Assembly (NCBI GenBank): GCA_947629795.1
Contig: CANRFC010000004.1
Location: 1 to 64,000, forward strand
Direction: 5' to 3'
Length of the DNA: 64,000 nucleotides
DNA from: an uncultured Oscillospiraceae bacterium
GTDB taxonomy: Bacteria > Bacillota > Clostridia > Oscillospirales > Oscillospiraceae
Shown one piece after another: positions 8,356-18,941 of the stretch. Below the pieces are notes generated by a model that was not told the DNA's origin, did not search any database, and saw only the letters and a program-made list of their open reading frames with translations. Positions within the stretch are counted from its first letter, which is position 1. Each line of letters opens with the position of its first letter. Made by a program: the position numbers and the translations under genes.

Positions 8356-9759
8356 TCAGAATCTGAAGTACAGGAAGGGATTGTAGGTGGCGTCCACCAG
8401 GTAGCAGGTGCAGATGAGCAGTCCCGCCAGGAGCAGGACGGGCAGGGCGACCTGTCTGGTCCTCTCCCCCGCCTTTTTCCACAGATTGGCGGCCAGAGGG
8501 GTGCAGGCCACGCAGGCAATGATAAGCATGGGTAGATACGAGTGCAAATAATACAGGAAGTTGTCATTCAGAAGCCCGCCCCCGGCGAAGCCGAACATGG
8601 CCTTCAGGTAGACTCCCAGGCGGGGGAAGTCCTCGATGGCGAAGATGGTGCGGTCCACCAGGGTGAAGAAGATGACGTACAGGTGGCACAGCCAGCCCGG
8701 GGCCCTTTTGAGCTTGTCCCCCAGGAAGTACTTCTCCAGCACCAGCATGCCGCCGGAGTAGAGGCCCCAGAGAAGGTAGTTCCAGCTTGCCCCGTGCCAG
8801 ATGCCGGTGGCCGCCCACACCAGGACGATGTTGCGCACCAGCTTGGCGGTGGAGACCCGGTTGCCCCCCAGGGGGATGTAGAGGTATTCCCGGAACCAGG
8901 TGCCCAGGGAGATGTGCCACCGCCGCCAGATCTCGGTCATGGACTTGGCGATATAGGGGTAGTTGAAGTTGCGCATGAACTCGAAGCCCAGCATCCGCCC
9001 CAGGCCCACCGCCATGTCGGAGTAGCCCGAGAAGTCGAAGTAGAGCTGGAGGGAGAAGGCCAGGATGCCCAGCCAGGCTCCCAGGGTGGTGAGCTGGGCG
9101 TCGGGCACGGCCTTGTAGGCGTCCCAGAGCTGGCCCAGGTTGTTGGCCAGGAGGACCTTCTTGGCCAGGCCCACCACAAAGACCTCCACGCCGGAGGCAA
9201 ACTGCTCGCTGGAGCAGGTCCGCCGGTCGATCTGGTCCCCCAGGTCCTTGTACTTGATGATGGGGCCGGCGATGAGCTGGGGGAAGAGGGTGACAAAAGT
9301 GCCGAAGTTCACGATGCTCTTCTGGGCCTTGGCGTCCCCCCGGTAGACGTCAATGGTGTAGGACATGGTCTGGAAGGTGTAGAAGGAGATGCCGATGGGC
9401 AGGCTCAGGCCCAGCTTGGGCATGAAGTGGAGCCCGACGGCGTCCAGGCTCCCGGCGATGAAGTCCCAGTACTTGAAGAAGAAGAGCAGGGCCAGGTTGA
9501 AGAAGACACTGGAGGCCACCGCCCGGCGGGCCGCCCTGTCGTTGTCCCGCTTCTTATATTTGTCCACCAGCATGCCGTGGGTATAGTCGATGGCGATGGA
9601 GAGGAACATGATGACGATATAGATGGGCTCGCCCCAGGCGTAAAAGATGAGGTTGAGCACCAGCAGCACCAGGTTCCGGGCCTTCACCGGGGTGATATAG
9701 TAGGCCACCAGGACCACAGGCAGATAGGTAAACAGGAAAAAGACGCTGGAAAAGACCAA
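8356..9759 (-). CDS. MBOAT-family membrane O-acyltransferase (AlgI/DltB-like)
   Basis: This multi-pass membrane protein of 467 residues belongs to the AlgI/PatA-like branch of MBOAT enzymes, which pass acyl groups across the membrane to extracellular sugars. Family signatures seen are 'IGISFYTFQTMSYTIDVYRG', 'YFDFSGYSDMAVGLGRMLGF', 'RWHISLGTWFREYLYIPLGG' and the active-site His region 'ATGIWHGASWNYLLWGLY'. The start is a TTG at 9757-9759, seven bases after a GGAGG site; the upstream ATG at 9795 lies inside a terminator hairpin. The DHHW partner follows directly. A terminator-like hairpin abuts its ribosome site and may limit expression. Confidence 0.92.
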   Translation of the reverse strand: MVFSSVFFLFTYLPVVLVAYYITPVKARNLVLLVLNLIFYAWGEPIYIVIMFLSIAIDYTHGMLVDKYKKRDNDRAARRAVASSVFFNLALLFFFKYWDFIAGSLDAVGLHFMPKLGLSLPIGISFYTFQTMSYTIDVYRGDAKAQKSIVNFGTFVTLFPQLIAGPIIKYKDLGDQIDRRTCSSEQFASGVEVFVVGLAKKVLLANNLGQLWDAYKAVPDAQLTTLGAWLGILAFSLQLYFDFSGYSDMAVGLGRMLGFEFMRNFNYPYIAKSMTEIWRRWHISLGTWFREYLYIPLGGNRVSTAKLVRNIVLVWAATGIWHGASWNYLLWGLYSGGMLVLEKYFLGDKLKRAPGWLCHLYVIFFTLVDRTIFAIEDFPRLGVYLKAMFGFAGGGLLNDNFLYYLHSYLPMLIIACVACTPLAANLWKKAGERTRQVALPVLLLAGLLICTCYLVDATYNPFLYFRF

Positions 9760-9776
9760 CGCGGCACCTCCTTCGC

Positions 9777-9813
9777 AAAAAAAGGCGTCCGGCACGCACC
9801 GGGCGCCTTTTTT
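9777..9813. terminator. Terminator-like hairpin abutting the MBOAT ribosome site
   Basis: Stem GGCGTCCGG (9784-9792) / CCGGGCGCC (9799-9807) with one G-T pair, loop 9793-9798, A-run 9777-9783 and T-run 9808-9813. On the minus strand its U-tract ends only about seven bases before the GGAGG of MBOAT, leaving no room for a promoter between them. Confidence 0.75.
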
Positions 9814-9833
9814 GCTATTATATACCTTTTTTC

Positions 9834-10568
9834 TTACTTTGTACAGTCATTGAAGGCTTTCACCGCGGCAGAGGCGCTGGGGCCCACGTAGAAGAGCACC
9901 CAGTCCCCGTTGGTGGCCAGCTTGTAGCCATCCACGTACTCGCCGGTGGAGCCGTAGAACTCGGCGTCCTCCTTCATCCCCTGCTGCCGGGCGGTGCAGG
10001 CCGACTTGACGCTCTCCAGCTTGCCCGACTTGGCCTTGGCCACCAGGACCTCCTGGATGTCGGTGCTCATATCGGGCATGTAGAGGACATAGTCCTCCAA
10101 ATCGCTTGCGCTCAGGGAGTAGAAGTCCTCCAGGGCGAAGGACATGTCGGAGAAGCTGACTCCGGTGGCCCCCTTCACCGCGTCATAGACGGCGGAGGCG
10201 GTGACGGCCGCGGGAGCGGGGGTGGGCTCGGGAGTGGGAGTGGGTTCGGGAGTGGCCGTGGGAGCCGGGGTGGGCTTGGGCGTGGGGGCGGCGGTCTCCG
10301 CCGGGGCCTTGGTGGGAGTGAGGGTGGGAGAAGCGGTGTCCTCCGGGGCGGGAGCAGGCGTAGAGGTGTCCACCGGGGCCACGTCAGGGGTGGTGGTGTT
10401 CTCCACGGCGGGGACGGGGGTAGAGGTGTTCTCCACAGCGGGGATGGACTCCGCCGGCGCTTCGCTCCCGGCAGGGGTGGGGGTGGGCTCGTTCCCGCCG
10501 CCGCAGGCGGTCAGGGAGAGGGTCAGGGTCCCGGCCAGGGCCAGGGCGGTAAGACGGGAAAAATTCAT
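9834..10568 (-). CDS. DUF4358-type lipoprotein with Pro/Thr linker
   Basis: A 244-residue lipoprotein with a signal peptide and lipobox 'LTAC' (cysteine about residue 22), then a long proline/threonine/glutamate-rich linker (about residues 27-120). The C-terminal domain includes 'FSDMSFALEDFYSLSASDLEDYVLYMPDMSTDIQEVLV', which matches DUF4358. The family's function is unknown; such proteins occur often near MBOAT/DHHW pairs in Clostridia, as here. It precedes the MBOAT gene on the same strand, separated by a terminator-like hairpin. Confidence 0.82.
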   Translation of the reverse strand: MNFSRLTALALAGTLTLSLTACGGGNEPTPTPAGSEAPAESIPAVENTSTPVPAVENTTTPDVAPVDTSTPAPAPEDTASPTLTPTKAPAETAAPTPKPTPAPTATPEPTPTPEPTPAPAAVTASAVYDAVKGATGVSFSDMSFALEDFYSLSASDLEDYVLYMPDMSTDIQEVLVAKAKSGKLESVKSACTARQQGMKEDAEFYGSTGEYVDGYKLATNGDWVLFYVGPSASAAVKAFNDCTK

Positions 10569-10642
10569 CGGCTCAGTTCTCCTTTTTTGTCAGTGCCCTT
10601 TTTGACGCTGGGGAGGGGAAAAAGTTCCCCGGTGTTTTCGAC

Positions 10643-10670
10643 AAAACAGACCCGCCGGAGGGCGGGTCTG
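10643..10670 (-). terminator. Terminator of the eroded SLH 5'-nucleotidase gene
   Basis: Stem CAGACCCGCC (10647-10656) / GGCGGGTCTG (10661-10670) with loop GGAG. The A-run at 10643-10646 gives a short U-tract on the minus strand. Confidence 0.75.
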
Positions 10671-10680
10671 TTGGAGGGCC

Positions 10681-12864
10681 TTACATACGGGCCAGGAGGT
10701 CGGCGGTCATATCCTCCAGCTCGCACAGCAGGAGTTTGTCCTGGGGGCGGAGCTTCCCCTCTGCGTTGGGGGTAAGGTAGCCCTTGATGACGTTCCACAT
10801 CAGGGCCTCGGCAGCCCAGGAGTTGCTGTCGGCGGCGTCGGCGTAGGGCACCCGGACCATCCAGTCGCTGCCGACGGGACCCACGCCCCGAAGGCGGTCA
10901 TAGCGCAGGATCATCACGATGGCCTGCTCCCGGGTGATGGGCTCGCCCGGCATGAACTGCCCGGCGCCGTTGCCGTTGGTGATGCCCGTGGCCCAGGCCC
11001 AGTTCACGTCAGGGTCGTTGATGATGTCGGTGACAGGGGCCATGGGATAGACCTTCTCCAGATCATCCCCGGAGAGCTGATGCAGGGTGCGCACGAAGGC
11101 CAGGCGGGTGATCTGGGTCAGGCCCTCGGCGCTCTCGCCGGGATAGAGCCGCCACTGGCTGCGGGGCTTGGGGGCGGTGAGCTCCTTGCCCTGGTTCCCC
11201 ACGGACTTCACATATTCGGCCAGGATGCCGGAAAGCTCCCCGCCATAGGCGGCGAAGCGGCTGTCCCGGCGGGAGTTCCACAGGACCTTCTCGGCGGTGA
11301 CGCCGGTGGCGGCGAGCCAGTCCTCCCGGGCCAGCCGGGAGGCGGGGAGGGCCACAGTGAAGAGCTGGTTCTCGGTGACCGGCTCGCCCTGGTAGTCCAT
11401 GCTCACCACCCGCTTGCCCTCCTCGTTGCTCAGGAAGGCGCTGTATGTGATACCGCAGAGCTGGTCAGCGCCCTGGCCGCCGGTGATCTCCCGGCCGTCG
11501 GTTGTCTCGTAGCAGGCCATGGAGACCTCCAGCCAGTCCTTGAGCTGCCGGCCGGTCATCTTCACAGTCACCAGCACGTCATCGGAGGGGAGAAGGTCAT
11601 AGCAGTCCCGCCAGGTGAAGGAGGCGCTCTCCCCCTCCCCCAGACCACGGCTCAGGGAGAAGCCCTCCATGGGGTCGGGGGCGATAAGGGACACATCGGC
11701 CCCGGTGGCCCACAGCAGGGCCTCGTGGATCAGGTCCACCGCGGCGCTCTGGGTACAGAGGAAGTCGGGATCGGCCTCCCAGGGCCCGGCCAGGGGGGCC
11801 AGTTCCTCATCCACCAGGGTCTCGGCAGCGGCATAGACGCCCCGGATGCGGGCCTTCAGGGCGGAGTCGTCCTCATAGTCGGCCAGGGGGGTAAGGGTGC
11901 TCTTGTCCACGGTGTAGGTCTTGTCCCGCTTCACGTGGAGGGTGGTGACGGTGAGGGCCTCGCCCCCGCCGGAGACCACGGGGATGTCCTTGCCCTGGGC
12001 GTTTTTCAGGCTCTGGACGCCGGCGGCCTCGTGCCCGGCCACCACCAGGTCGATGCCGCTGGTGTGGGCGATGAGGTGGGCAGCCTGGGCCTCGGCGGCG
12101 AGGGTGCCGTCCCCCACGGCGGTGTGGAGGGCGGCCACCACGAAGTCACAGCCCTCTTCCTCCCGGAGCTTGTGCTGCCAGTAGTTGATCCACTCGTAGG
12201 CATAGGAACTCTCGGCGTTGTCGGTGTGGACGAAGGAGGCGTCGTCATGGGCCCCCTTGGCGCACAGCTGGGCCATATCGGTATCGGTGAGGCCCAGGAC
12301 CCCCACGGTAAAGTTCTCCTCGGAGCCGGGGATGCCGTAGTGGGTCACGGTATAGGGGTGGTACCGGGGCTCCTGGGTCTGCTTGTCCAGGTAGTTGGCG
12401 CACACCACCGCCACGGGGTTGGTGGGGTCGGAAAAGTCCAGGGTCTCCAGGTCCTCGTAGAAGCGCCGGGCGACAGAGGGGTCCCGGCCGAAGTCATAGC
12501 TGCCGGGGACATAGGCGGTGTAGCCGCAGGTGCGCAGGGCAACGGCCAGGGGATGGGTCCCCTCGGCAGAGCTTTCCGCCGCGGCCAGAACGGGGCTGGG
12601 GGCGGTCATGTCCCCCACGTCCACCAGCAGGGTGTAGGTCGCGTCTCCGGCGGCGGCCTTGGCGGCAGCGGGGACCTTCAGATAGCTGTCCTCCACCGTC
12701 TCGCCGGTGAGAGGATCCTCGGCGGAGAGCTTGCCGCTCATGGCGGCGGTGGTGAGGATGGTCAGATCAAAACCCCGCTCCCCCGCAGCCAGGGCGGGAG
12801 CGGCCAGGCTCAGCGCCAGCAGGGCGGACAAGCCTCCCGCCAGGGCGCGGTTCCAGAATTTCAT
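10681..12864 (-). CDS. SLH protein with 5'-nucleotidase fold, probably catalytically dead
   Basis: A 727-residue secreted protein: signal peptide 1-27, a calcineurin-like phosphoesterase domain, a 5'-nucleotidase C-terminal domain, then SLH repeats from about residue 610. The fold is recognised from 'FDLTILTTAAMSGKL' (36-46), 'LLVDVGDM' (79-86), 'VAALHTAVGD' (His247) and 'IDLVVAGHEA' (His278). Several family metal ligands are missing: the Asp and His of the usual 'TNDxHG' are replaced by 'TAAMSG', 'GNHEFDYG' has become 'PGSYDFGRD', and 'GHxH' has become 'GHEA'. The nucleotide-binding 'GGGIR' of the second domain is also not visible. The two other 5'-nucleotidases in this window keep these residues. 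I infer a surface pseudoenzyme or an altered activity. Confidence 0.85.
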   Translation of the reverse strand: MKFWNRALAGGLSALLALSLAAPALAAGERGFDLTILTTAAMSGKLSAEDPLTGETVEDSYLKVPAAAKAAAGDATYTLLVDVGDMTAPSPVLAAAESSAEGTHPLAVALRTCGYTAYVPGSYDFGRDPSVARRFYEDLETLDFSDPTNPVAVVCANYLDKQTQEPRYHPYTVTHYGIPGSEENFTVGVLGLTDTDMAQLCAKGAHDDASFVHTDNAESSYAYEWINYWQHKLREEEGCDFVVAALHTAVGDGTLAAEAQAAHLIAHTSGIDLVVAGHEAAGVQSLKNAQGKDIPVVSGGGEALTVTTLHVKRDKTYTVDKSTLTPLADYEDDSALKARIRGVYAAAETLVDEELAPLAGPWEADPDFLCTQSAAVDLIHEALLWATGADVSLIAPDPMEGFSLSRGLGEGESASFTWRDCYDLLPSDDVLVTVKMTGRQLKDWLEVSMACYETTDGREITGGQGADQLCGITYSAFLSNEEGKRVVSMDYQGEPVTENQLFTVALPASRLAREDWLAATGVTAEKVLWNSRRDSRFAAYGGELSGILAEYVKSVGNQGKELTAPKPRSQWRLYPGESAEGLTQITRLAFVRTLHQLSGDDLEKVYPMAPVTDIINDPDVNWAWATGITNGNGAGQFMPGEPITREQAIVMILRYDRLRGVGPVGSDWMVRVPYADAADSNSWAAEALMWNVIKGYLTPNAEGKLRPQDKLLLCELEDMTADLLARM

Positions 12865-12899
12865 GGCGCTCGCCTCTTTTCCAGGTTTCCTTTTTCTCC

Positions 12900-12928
12900 A
12901 TTATAAAGGCGGCGGCGGAAAAAGGCAA
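12900..12928 (-). promoter_or_regulatory. Promoter of SLH 5'-nucleotidase-like gene
   Basis: On the minus strand, TTGCCT (12923-12928), 17 bp, TATAAT (12900-12905), about 35 bp before the start codon. Confidence 0.75.
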
Positions 12929-13048
12929 CAGGCAAACCGGGGGAATTTGGCGGAAATTTTTGTAAAAGGAGCGCGAAAAAGCGGTGAACGGTCCACGGCC
13001 GTTCCCCGTTTCCCGGTTTCTTGAAATTACGGTTTCAGGTTGACAAAA

Positions 13049-13070
13049 GGGGCGGCCGCAAGGCCGCCCC
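13049..13070 (-). terminator. Terminator of glycolytic operon
   Basis: A perfect 9-bp GC stem (13049-13057 and 13062-13070) with loop GCAA. AAAA at 13045-13048 gives a short U-tract after eno on the minus strand. Confidence 0.75.
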
Positions 13071-13092
13071 TTCCTCAGTCACGCAGGAAATT

Positions 13093-14403
<1,311 letters not shown>

Positions 14404-14470
14404 CTACTCCTTTCAAATTCAGGGCGGTTAGGCCCAGGGTGGATGTGACAGATGCGGGACCGGACAGGCA

Positions 14471-15982
14471 TCAGGCCTCGATGAGGGTCTCCCCGTCCAT
14501 CTCAGCGGGCTTCTTCAGGCCCATGAGATCCAGCATGGTGGGGGCGATGTCGCAGAGCTTGCCGTCCCGGAGCTTGGCGCTGGCGCCCACGATGTAGAAG
14601 GGCACCGGGTTGGTGGTGTGGGCGGTGTAGGGGGTGACCCCGTCGTCCTCCAGCATCCGGTCGGCGTTGCCGTGGTCGGCGGTGATGAGGGCCACGCCGC
14701 CCATCTTCTGGGTGGCCTCCACCACCTTCTGGACGCACTCGTCCACGGTCTCCACTGCCAGACGGGCGGCCTCGTACACGCCGGTGTGGCCCACCATGTC
14801 GCAGTTGGCGAAGTTGAGGATGACCACGTCATACTCCCCGCTCTCGATGCGGCGTACGGCCTCGTCGGCCACTTCCCGGGCGGACATGTCGGGCTTGAGG
14901 TCGTAGGTGGGGACCTTGGGAGAGGGGATGAGGGCCCGGTCCTCGCCGGGGAAGACCTGCTCCACGCCGCCGTTGAAGAAGAAGGTGACGTGGGCGTACT
15001 TCTCGGTCTCGGCGATGCGCAGCTGGGTCAGGCCCAGGGAGGAGATATACTCCCCAAAAGTGTTCTCCAGCTTCTCCTTGGGGAAGGCCACGGTGACGTT
15101 GGGCATGGAGGCGTCATACTCGGTGGTGCACACGTACTTCACCTTCCGGAAGCTCCGCTTCAGGTCGGTGAAGTCGGGGTCCACGAAGCACCGGGTGATC
15201 TCCCGGGCCCGGTCGGGCCGGAAGTTCATGAAGATGATGGAATCCCCCTCGGCCACACCGGGGTAGTCCCCGATGACGGTGGGGATCACGAACTCGTCGG
15301 TGACCTCCTTGGCGTAGGAGTCGGCCACGGCCTGAACGGCGTCGGCGGCGTGGGGGCCCTGGGCGTCGGCGATGGCGTTCCAGGCCAGCTCCAGCCGCTC
15401 CCAGCGCTTGTCCCGGTCCATGGCGTAGTACCGGCCGGAGACCGTGCCGATCTTCGCCCCGGTCTTGGCGCACTGGGCGGCCATCTGCTCCACGAACTCC
15501 TTGCCGGACTGGGGCGGGGTGTCCCGGCCGTCCAGGAAGGCGTGATACCAGACCTTGGTCAGGCCCTGTCTCTGGGCCATCTCCAGGATGGCGAAGAGGT
15601 GGGTGATGTGGCTGTGGACGCCGCCGTCGGAGAGAAGTCCGAAGACGTGAAGAGCCTTGCCGCCGTCCTTGGCGGCCTTCATGGCGGCCAGGTATTCGGG
15701 ATTTTCAAAGAAATCCCCGTCGGTGATGGCCTTGGAGATCTTGGGCAGGTCCTGGAAGACCACCCGGCCGGCTCCCATGTTGGTGTGGCCCACCTCGGAG
15801 TTGCCCATCTGGCCGTCGGGCAGGCCCACGTCCAGGCCGGAAGCGGACAGCTTGCAGCCCGGGCACTCGGCAAAGACCTTGTCCAGGAAGGGCTTGCGGG
15901 CGTTGGCGATGGCGTTGCCCTCGCTGGCGTCCCGCAGGCCGAAGCCGTCCATGATGATAAGGGTGGTAGGTGTTTTACTCAT
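14471..15982 (-). CDS. gpmI: 2,3-bisphosphoglycerate-independent phosphoglycerate mutase
   Basis: This enzyme interconverts 3- and 2-phosphoglycerate using two metal ions, without a bisphosphoglycerate cofactor. The 503-residue length is typical. Visible motifs are 'LIIMDGFGLRD' with the metal-binding Asp, the phosphoserine in 'MGNSEVGHTNMGAGR' (Ser62), 'HAFLDGRDTPPQSG', 'FMNFRPDRAREITR' and 'LITADHGNADRM'. A GAGGT site lies six bases before the ATG. It lies 63 bp after tpiA and 73 bp before eno. Confidence 0.97.
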   Translation of the reverse strand: MSKTPTTLIIMDGFGLRDASEGNAIANARKPFLDKVFAECPGCKLSASGLDVGLPDGQMGNSEVGHTNMGAGRVVFQDLPKISKAITDGDFFENPEYLAAMKAAKDGGKALHVFGLLSDGGVHSHITHLFAILEMAQRQGLTKVWYHAFLDGRDTPPQSGKEFVEQMAAQCAKTGAKIGTVSGRYYAMDRDKRWERLELAWNAIADAQGPHAADAVQAVADSYAKEVTDEFVIPTVIGDYPGVAEGDSIIFMNFRPDRAREITRCFVDPDFTDLKRSFRKVKYVCTTEYDASMPNVTVAFPKEKLENTFGEYISSLGLTQLRIAETEKYAHVTFFFNGGVEQVFPGEDRALIPSPKVPTYDLKPDMSAREVADEAVRRIESGEYDVVILNFANCDMVGHTGVYEAARLAVETVDECVQKVVEATQKMGGVALITADHGNADRMLEDDGVTPYTAHTTNPVPFYIVGASAKLRDGKLCDIAPTMLDLMGLKKPAEMDGETLIEA

Positions 15983-16045
15983 AGAATACCTCTATTCTCA
16001 AAGGTCGAACGGGTCTGTGCTCCGTCCTTGCCCGTTTCGCCGCGC

Positions 16046-16819
16046 TCAGTCCTGGTTGGCGGCGTTGACGATCTCCACGAACTGCTCGGGCTTCAGGGAG
16101 GCGCCGCCGATGAGGCCGCCGTCGATGTCGGGCTGGGAGAGGAGCTCCGCGGCGTTCTTGGGATTCATGGACCCACCGTACTGGATGGTGACGGTGCGGG
16201 CCACCCGGGCGCCGTAGAGCTTGCGGATGACGGTGCGGATGGTCTCGCAGACCTCGGCGGCCTGCTCGGCGGTGGCGGTACGGCCGGTGCCGATGGCCCA
16301 GATGGGCTCGTAGGCGAAGACCACATGGCGCATCTTGTCGGCGCCCACGCCGGCCAAGGCGCACTTGACCTGGTAGGTGATGAACTCCAGGGTCACGCCC
16401 ATGTCCCGCTGCTCCAGGGACTCGCCCACGCACACGATGGGCCGCAGGCCGGCCTCCAGGGCGGCCTTCACCTTCTTGTTGACGGTGACGTCGGTCTCAT
16501 TGTAGTACTGGCGGCGCTCAGAGTGGCCGATGATGACGTACTTCACGCCCAGGTCCTTGAGCATCTCGGGGGCGATCTCGCCGGTGTAGGCGCCGGAGGA
16601 CTCGTAGTGGCAGGTCTCGGCGCCGATGGACACCCGGGAATCCTTGAACAGGCGGATGGCGGCCTGGAGGTTCACGGCGGGCACGCACAGCACCACGTCG
16701 CACCACTTGGGCTTGCCCAGCATGGGCTTGAGCTCCTCGGCAAAGGCCTTGGTCTCGGTGAGGGTCTTGTTCATCTTCCAGTTGCCGGCGATGATGGTCT
16801 TACGGTATCTTCTATTCAT
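16046..16819 (-). CDS. tpiA: Triosephosphate isomerase
   Basis: Triosephosphate isomerase interconverts dihydroxyacetone phosphate and glyceraldehyde 3-phosphate. The 257-residue protein shows the catalytic lysine in 'AGNWKMNKT' (Lys15), the catalytic histidine in '[13 protein letters not shown]', the catalytic glutamate in '[13 protein letters not shown]' and the phosphate-gripping '[11 protein letters not shown]'. It lies between pgk and gpmI in the glycolytic operon. Confidence 0.98.
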   Translation of the reverse strand: MNRRYRKTIIAGNWKMNKTLTETKAFAEELKPMLGKPKWCDVVLCVPAVNLQAAIRLFKDSRVSIGAETCHYESSGAYTGEIAPEMLKDLGVKYVIIGHSERRQYYNETDVTVNKKVKAALEAGLRPIVCVGESLEQRDMGVTLEFITYQVKCALAGVGADKMRHVVFAYEPIWAIGTGRTATAEQAAEVCETIRTVIRKLYGARVARTVTIQYGGSMNPKNAAELLSQPDIDGGLIGGASLKPEQFVEIVNAANQD

Positions 16820-16868
16820 GGGTGACTTGCTCCTTTATATATAAAGTGTGTATTCTCTGTGTCAGGCC

Positions 16869-18149
16869 TTATCGATCCAGCAGGCAGGCCACGCCGGGCA
16901 GCTCCTTGCCCTCCATGAACTCCAGGGAGGCACCGCCGCCGGTGGAGATATGGCTCATCTTGTCGGCGTAGCCAAGCTGCTGCACCGCCGCCGCGCTGTC
17001 GCCGCCGCCGATGATGGTGATGGCGGAGGTCTTGGAGAGGGCCTCGGCCACGGCCTCGGTGCCCTTGGCGAACTTGGGGAACTCAAACACGCCCATGGGG
17101 CCGTTCCAGATGACGGTGCCGGCGTCCTTCACCGCGTCGCAGTAGAGCTTCACGGTCTCGGGCCCGATGTCCAGGCCCTGCCAGCCGTCGGGGATCTCCC
17201 CGGCCTTGACCACCTTGGAGTCGGCGTCGGGGGCAAACTTGTCGGCGATGACGGTGTCGATGGGCAGCAGGAGCTTCACGCCCTTCTCGGCGGCCTTCTT
17301 CACCATGTCGTTGGCGTAGTCCTTCCAGTCCTCCTCCAGCAGGCTGTCGCCCACCTTGCCGCCGGCAGCGGCGGAGAAGGTATAGGCCATGCCGCCGCCG
17401 ATGATGACGGTGTCGGCGATGGACAGCAGGTTGTTGATGACCCCGATCTTGGAGGACACCTTGGAGCCGCCCAGGATGGCCACCAGGGGACGCTTGGGGC
17501 TGGCCAGGGCGCCGCCGATGAAGTCCAGCTCCTTCTGGATGAGGAAGCCGGAGACGGCGGGGAGGTAGGCGGCCACGCCGGCAGTGGAGGCGTGGGCGCG
17601 GTGGACGGCGCCGAAGGCGTCGGAGACGTACACGCCGTCGGCGCCGGCCAGGTCGGCCAGGGCCTTGGCGGTGGCGGGGTCGTTCTTGGTCTCGCCCTTC
17701 TCCCAGCGGGTGTTCTCCAGCAGCATGATCTCGCCGCCCTTGAGCTTCGCGGCCTTGGCCTGGGCGTCGGGGCCCACCACGTCGGCGGCCAGGATCACGT
17801 CCTTGCCCAGCAGCTCGGAGAGCCGGGCGGCCACAGGGGCCATGGTCAGCTTGGCCAGGGACTTCTTCCACTTCTCCTCGGTGAGCTCGGCAGGGTCCTT
17901 GCCCTTCTCGGTCTGCTTCTTCACCCACTTGTCAAAGTTGGGCTCGGGCTTGCCCAGGTGGGAGCAGGCGATGACGGCGGCGCCCTGGTCCAGCAGATAC
18001 TGGATGGTGGGCAGGGCCGCCCGGATGCGCTTGTCGTTGGTGATGACGCCGCTGCCGTCCTTCTCCTGGGGCACGTTGAAGTCGCAGCGCAGAAGGACTT
18101 TCTTGCCCTTGACGTCCACGTCTTTTACGGTCTTCTTGTTGTAATTCAT
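16869..18149 (-). CDS. pgk: Phosphoglycerate kinase
   Basis: Phosphoglycerate kinase makes ATP from 1,3-bisphosphoglycerate. The protein of 426 residues has '[13 protein letters not shown]' at the N terminus, 'ACSHLGKP', '[11 protein letters not shown]', '[15 protein letters not shown]', '[11 protein letters not shown]' and '[11 protein letters not shown]'. The ATG at 18149 is preferred over the one at 18194, since AAAAGGAGG lies just before it and the family begins here. The preceding gene trmL ends 31 bp upstream. No gap gene is present in the operon, so glyceraldehyde 3-phosphate dehydrogenase must be encoded elsewhere. Confidence 0.97.
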   Translation of the reverse strand: MNYNKKTVKDVDVKGKKVLLRCDFNVPQEKDGSGVITNDKRIRAALPTIQYLLDQGAAVIACSHLGKPEPNFDKWVKKQTEKGKDPAELTEEKWKKSLAKLTMAPVAARLSELLGKDVILAADVVGPDAQAKAAKLKGGEIMLLENTRWEKGETKNDPATAKALADLAGADGVYVSDAFGAVHRAHASTAGVAAYLPAVSGFLIQKELDFIGGALASPKRPLVAILGGSKVSSKIGVINNLLSIADTVIIGGGMAYTFSAAAGGKVGDSLLEEDWKDYANDMVKKAAEKGVKLLLPIDTVIADKFAPDADSKVVKAGEIPDGWQGLDIGPETVKLYCDAVKDAGTVIWNGPMGVFEFPKFAKGTEAVAEALSKTSAITIIGGGDSAAAVQQLGYADKMSHISTGGGASLEFMEGKELPGVACLLDR

Positions 18150-18180
18150 ACCTTTTGACCTCCTTTTCGTATTTCCCGTT

Positions 18181-18684
18181 TCAGCTTTCCACACTCTCGC
18201 AGGCCATCTCCCCGGTCTCCTTCAGCCCCTGGAAGCCGGTCTGCTTCAGGGCCTCGAAGGCCAGGATGGCCACGGAATTGGAGAGATTGAGGCACCGGGC
18301 CTCCGCCCGGATAGGGATGCGCAGGCACCGGTCCCGCCAGCGCTCCCGGAAGTCCCGGGGCAGGCCGGCGGTCTCCTTGCCGAAGAAGAGCCAGCACCCG
18401 TCCCGGAAGGTCACGGTGGGGTCGGCATAGCTCTTGACTCCCTTGGAGGTGGCCAGCCACAGGTCCCGGGGGTCCTCGGCGGCAAAGAGCTCTTCCAGGC
18501 TCTTCCACACGTGGAGGTCCACCAGGTGCCAGTAGTCCAGTCCTGCCCGCTTCACCGCCTTGTCGGAGATGTCGAAGCCCAGGGGCTCCACCAGGTGGAG
18601 CCGGGCCCCGGTGGCGGCGCAGGTCCGGGCCACGTTGCCGGTATTTTGGGGGATCTCAGGCTCTACCAGGACGATATTGAGCAT
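18181..18684 (-). CDS. trmL: tRNA (cytidine/uridine-2'-O)-methyltransferase TrmL
   Basis: TrmL is a SPOUT (knotted) methyltransferase that methylates the wobble ribose of certain leucine tRNAs. The 167-residue protein matches the family: '[26 protein letters not shown]' at the N terminus, 'LWLATSKG', '[11 protein letters not shown]' and the knot region '[22 protein letters not shown]'. It is the first gene of the operon leading into pgk, with a good promoter at 18721-18749. A GAGGGGGAG site precedes the ATG. Confidence 0.95.
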   Translation of the reverse strand: MLNIVLVEPEIPQNTGNVARTCAATGARLHLVEPLGFDISDKAVKRAGLDYWHLVDLHVWKSLEELFAAEDPRDLWLATSKGVKSYADPTVTFRDGCWLFFGKETAGLPRDFRERWRDRCLRIPIRAEARCLNLSNSVAILAFEALKQTGFQGLKETGEMACESVES

Positions 18685-18720
18685 GGAACTCCCCCTCTCC
18701 TCGGACGTTCAGCAAGGTGT

Positions 18721-18749
18721 ATTCTACCCCATTTGGCGGACGATTTCAA
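18721..18749 (-). promoter_or_regulatory. Promoter of trmL-pgk-tpiA-gpmI-eno operon
   Basis: On the minus strand, TTGAAA (18744-18749), 17 bp, TAGAAT (18721-18726), about 37 bp before the trmL start. Confidence 0.7.
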
Positions 18750-18875
18750 CTAAAAAAGTGTGAATTTGGAAAAAAATATACCACTTTTTTGGTCTCGCCA
18801 AATTTTTCTCATTCCGTCGCCCCCGCTTTCTCACATTTCCACCAAAAACTTCCTTCCCCTCCCTCACTTGGGGCT

Positions 18876-18903
18876 TTGTTTCCGGTCCAAAGTGTGCTAT
18901 GAT
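18876..18903 (+). promoter_or_regulatory. proBA promoter
   Basis: TTGTTT (18876-18881), 16 bp, TATGAT (18898-18903), with TG one base upstream of the -10 (TGCTATGAT). It lies about 40 bp before proB. Confidence 0.65.
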
Positions 18904-18941
18904 AACCTTACAAGCTTGAAGAGAGAAAAGGGGAGCTGTAC

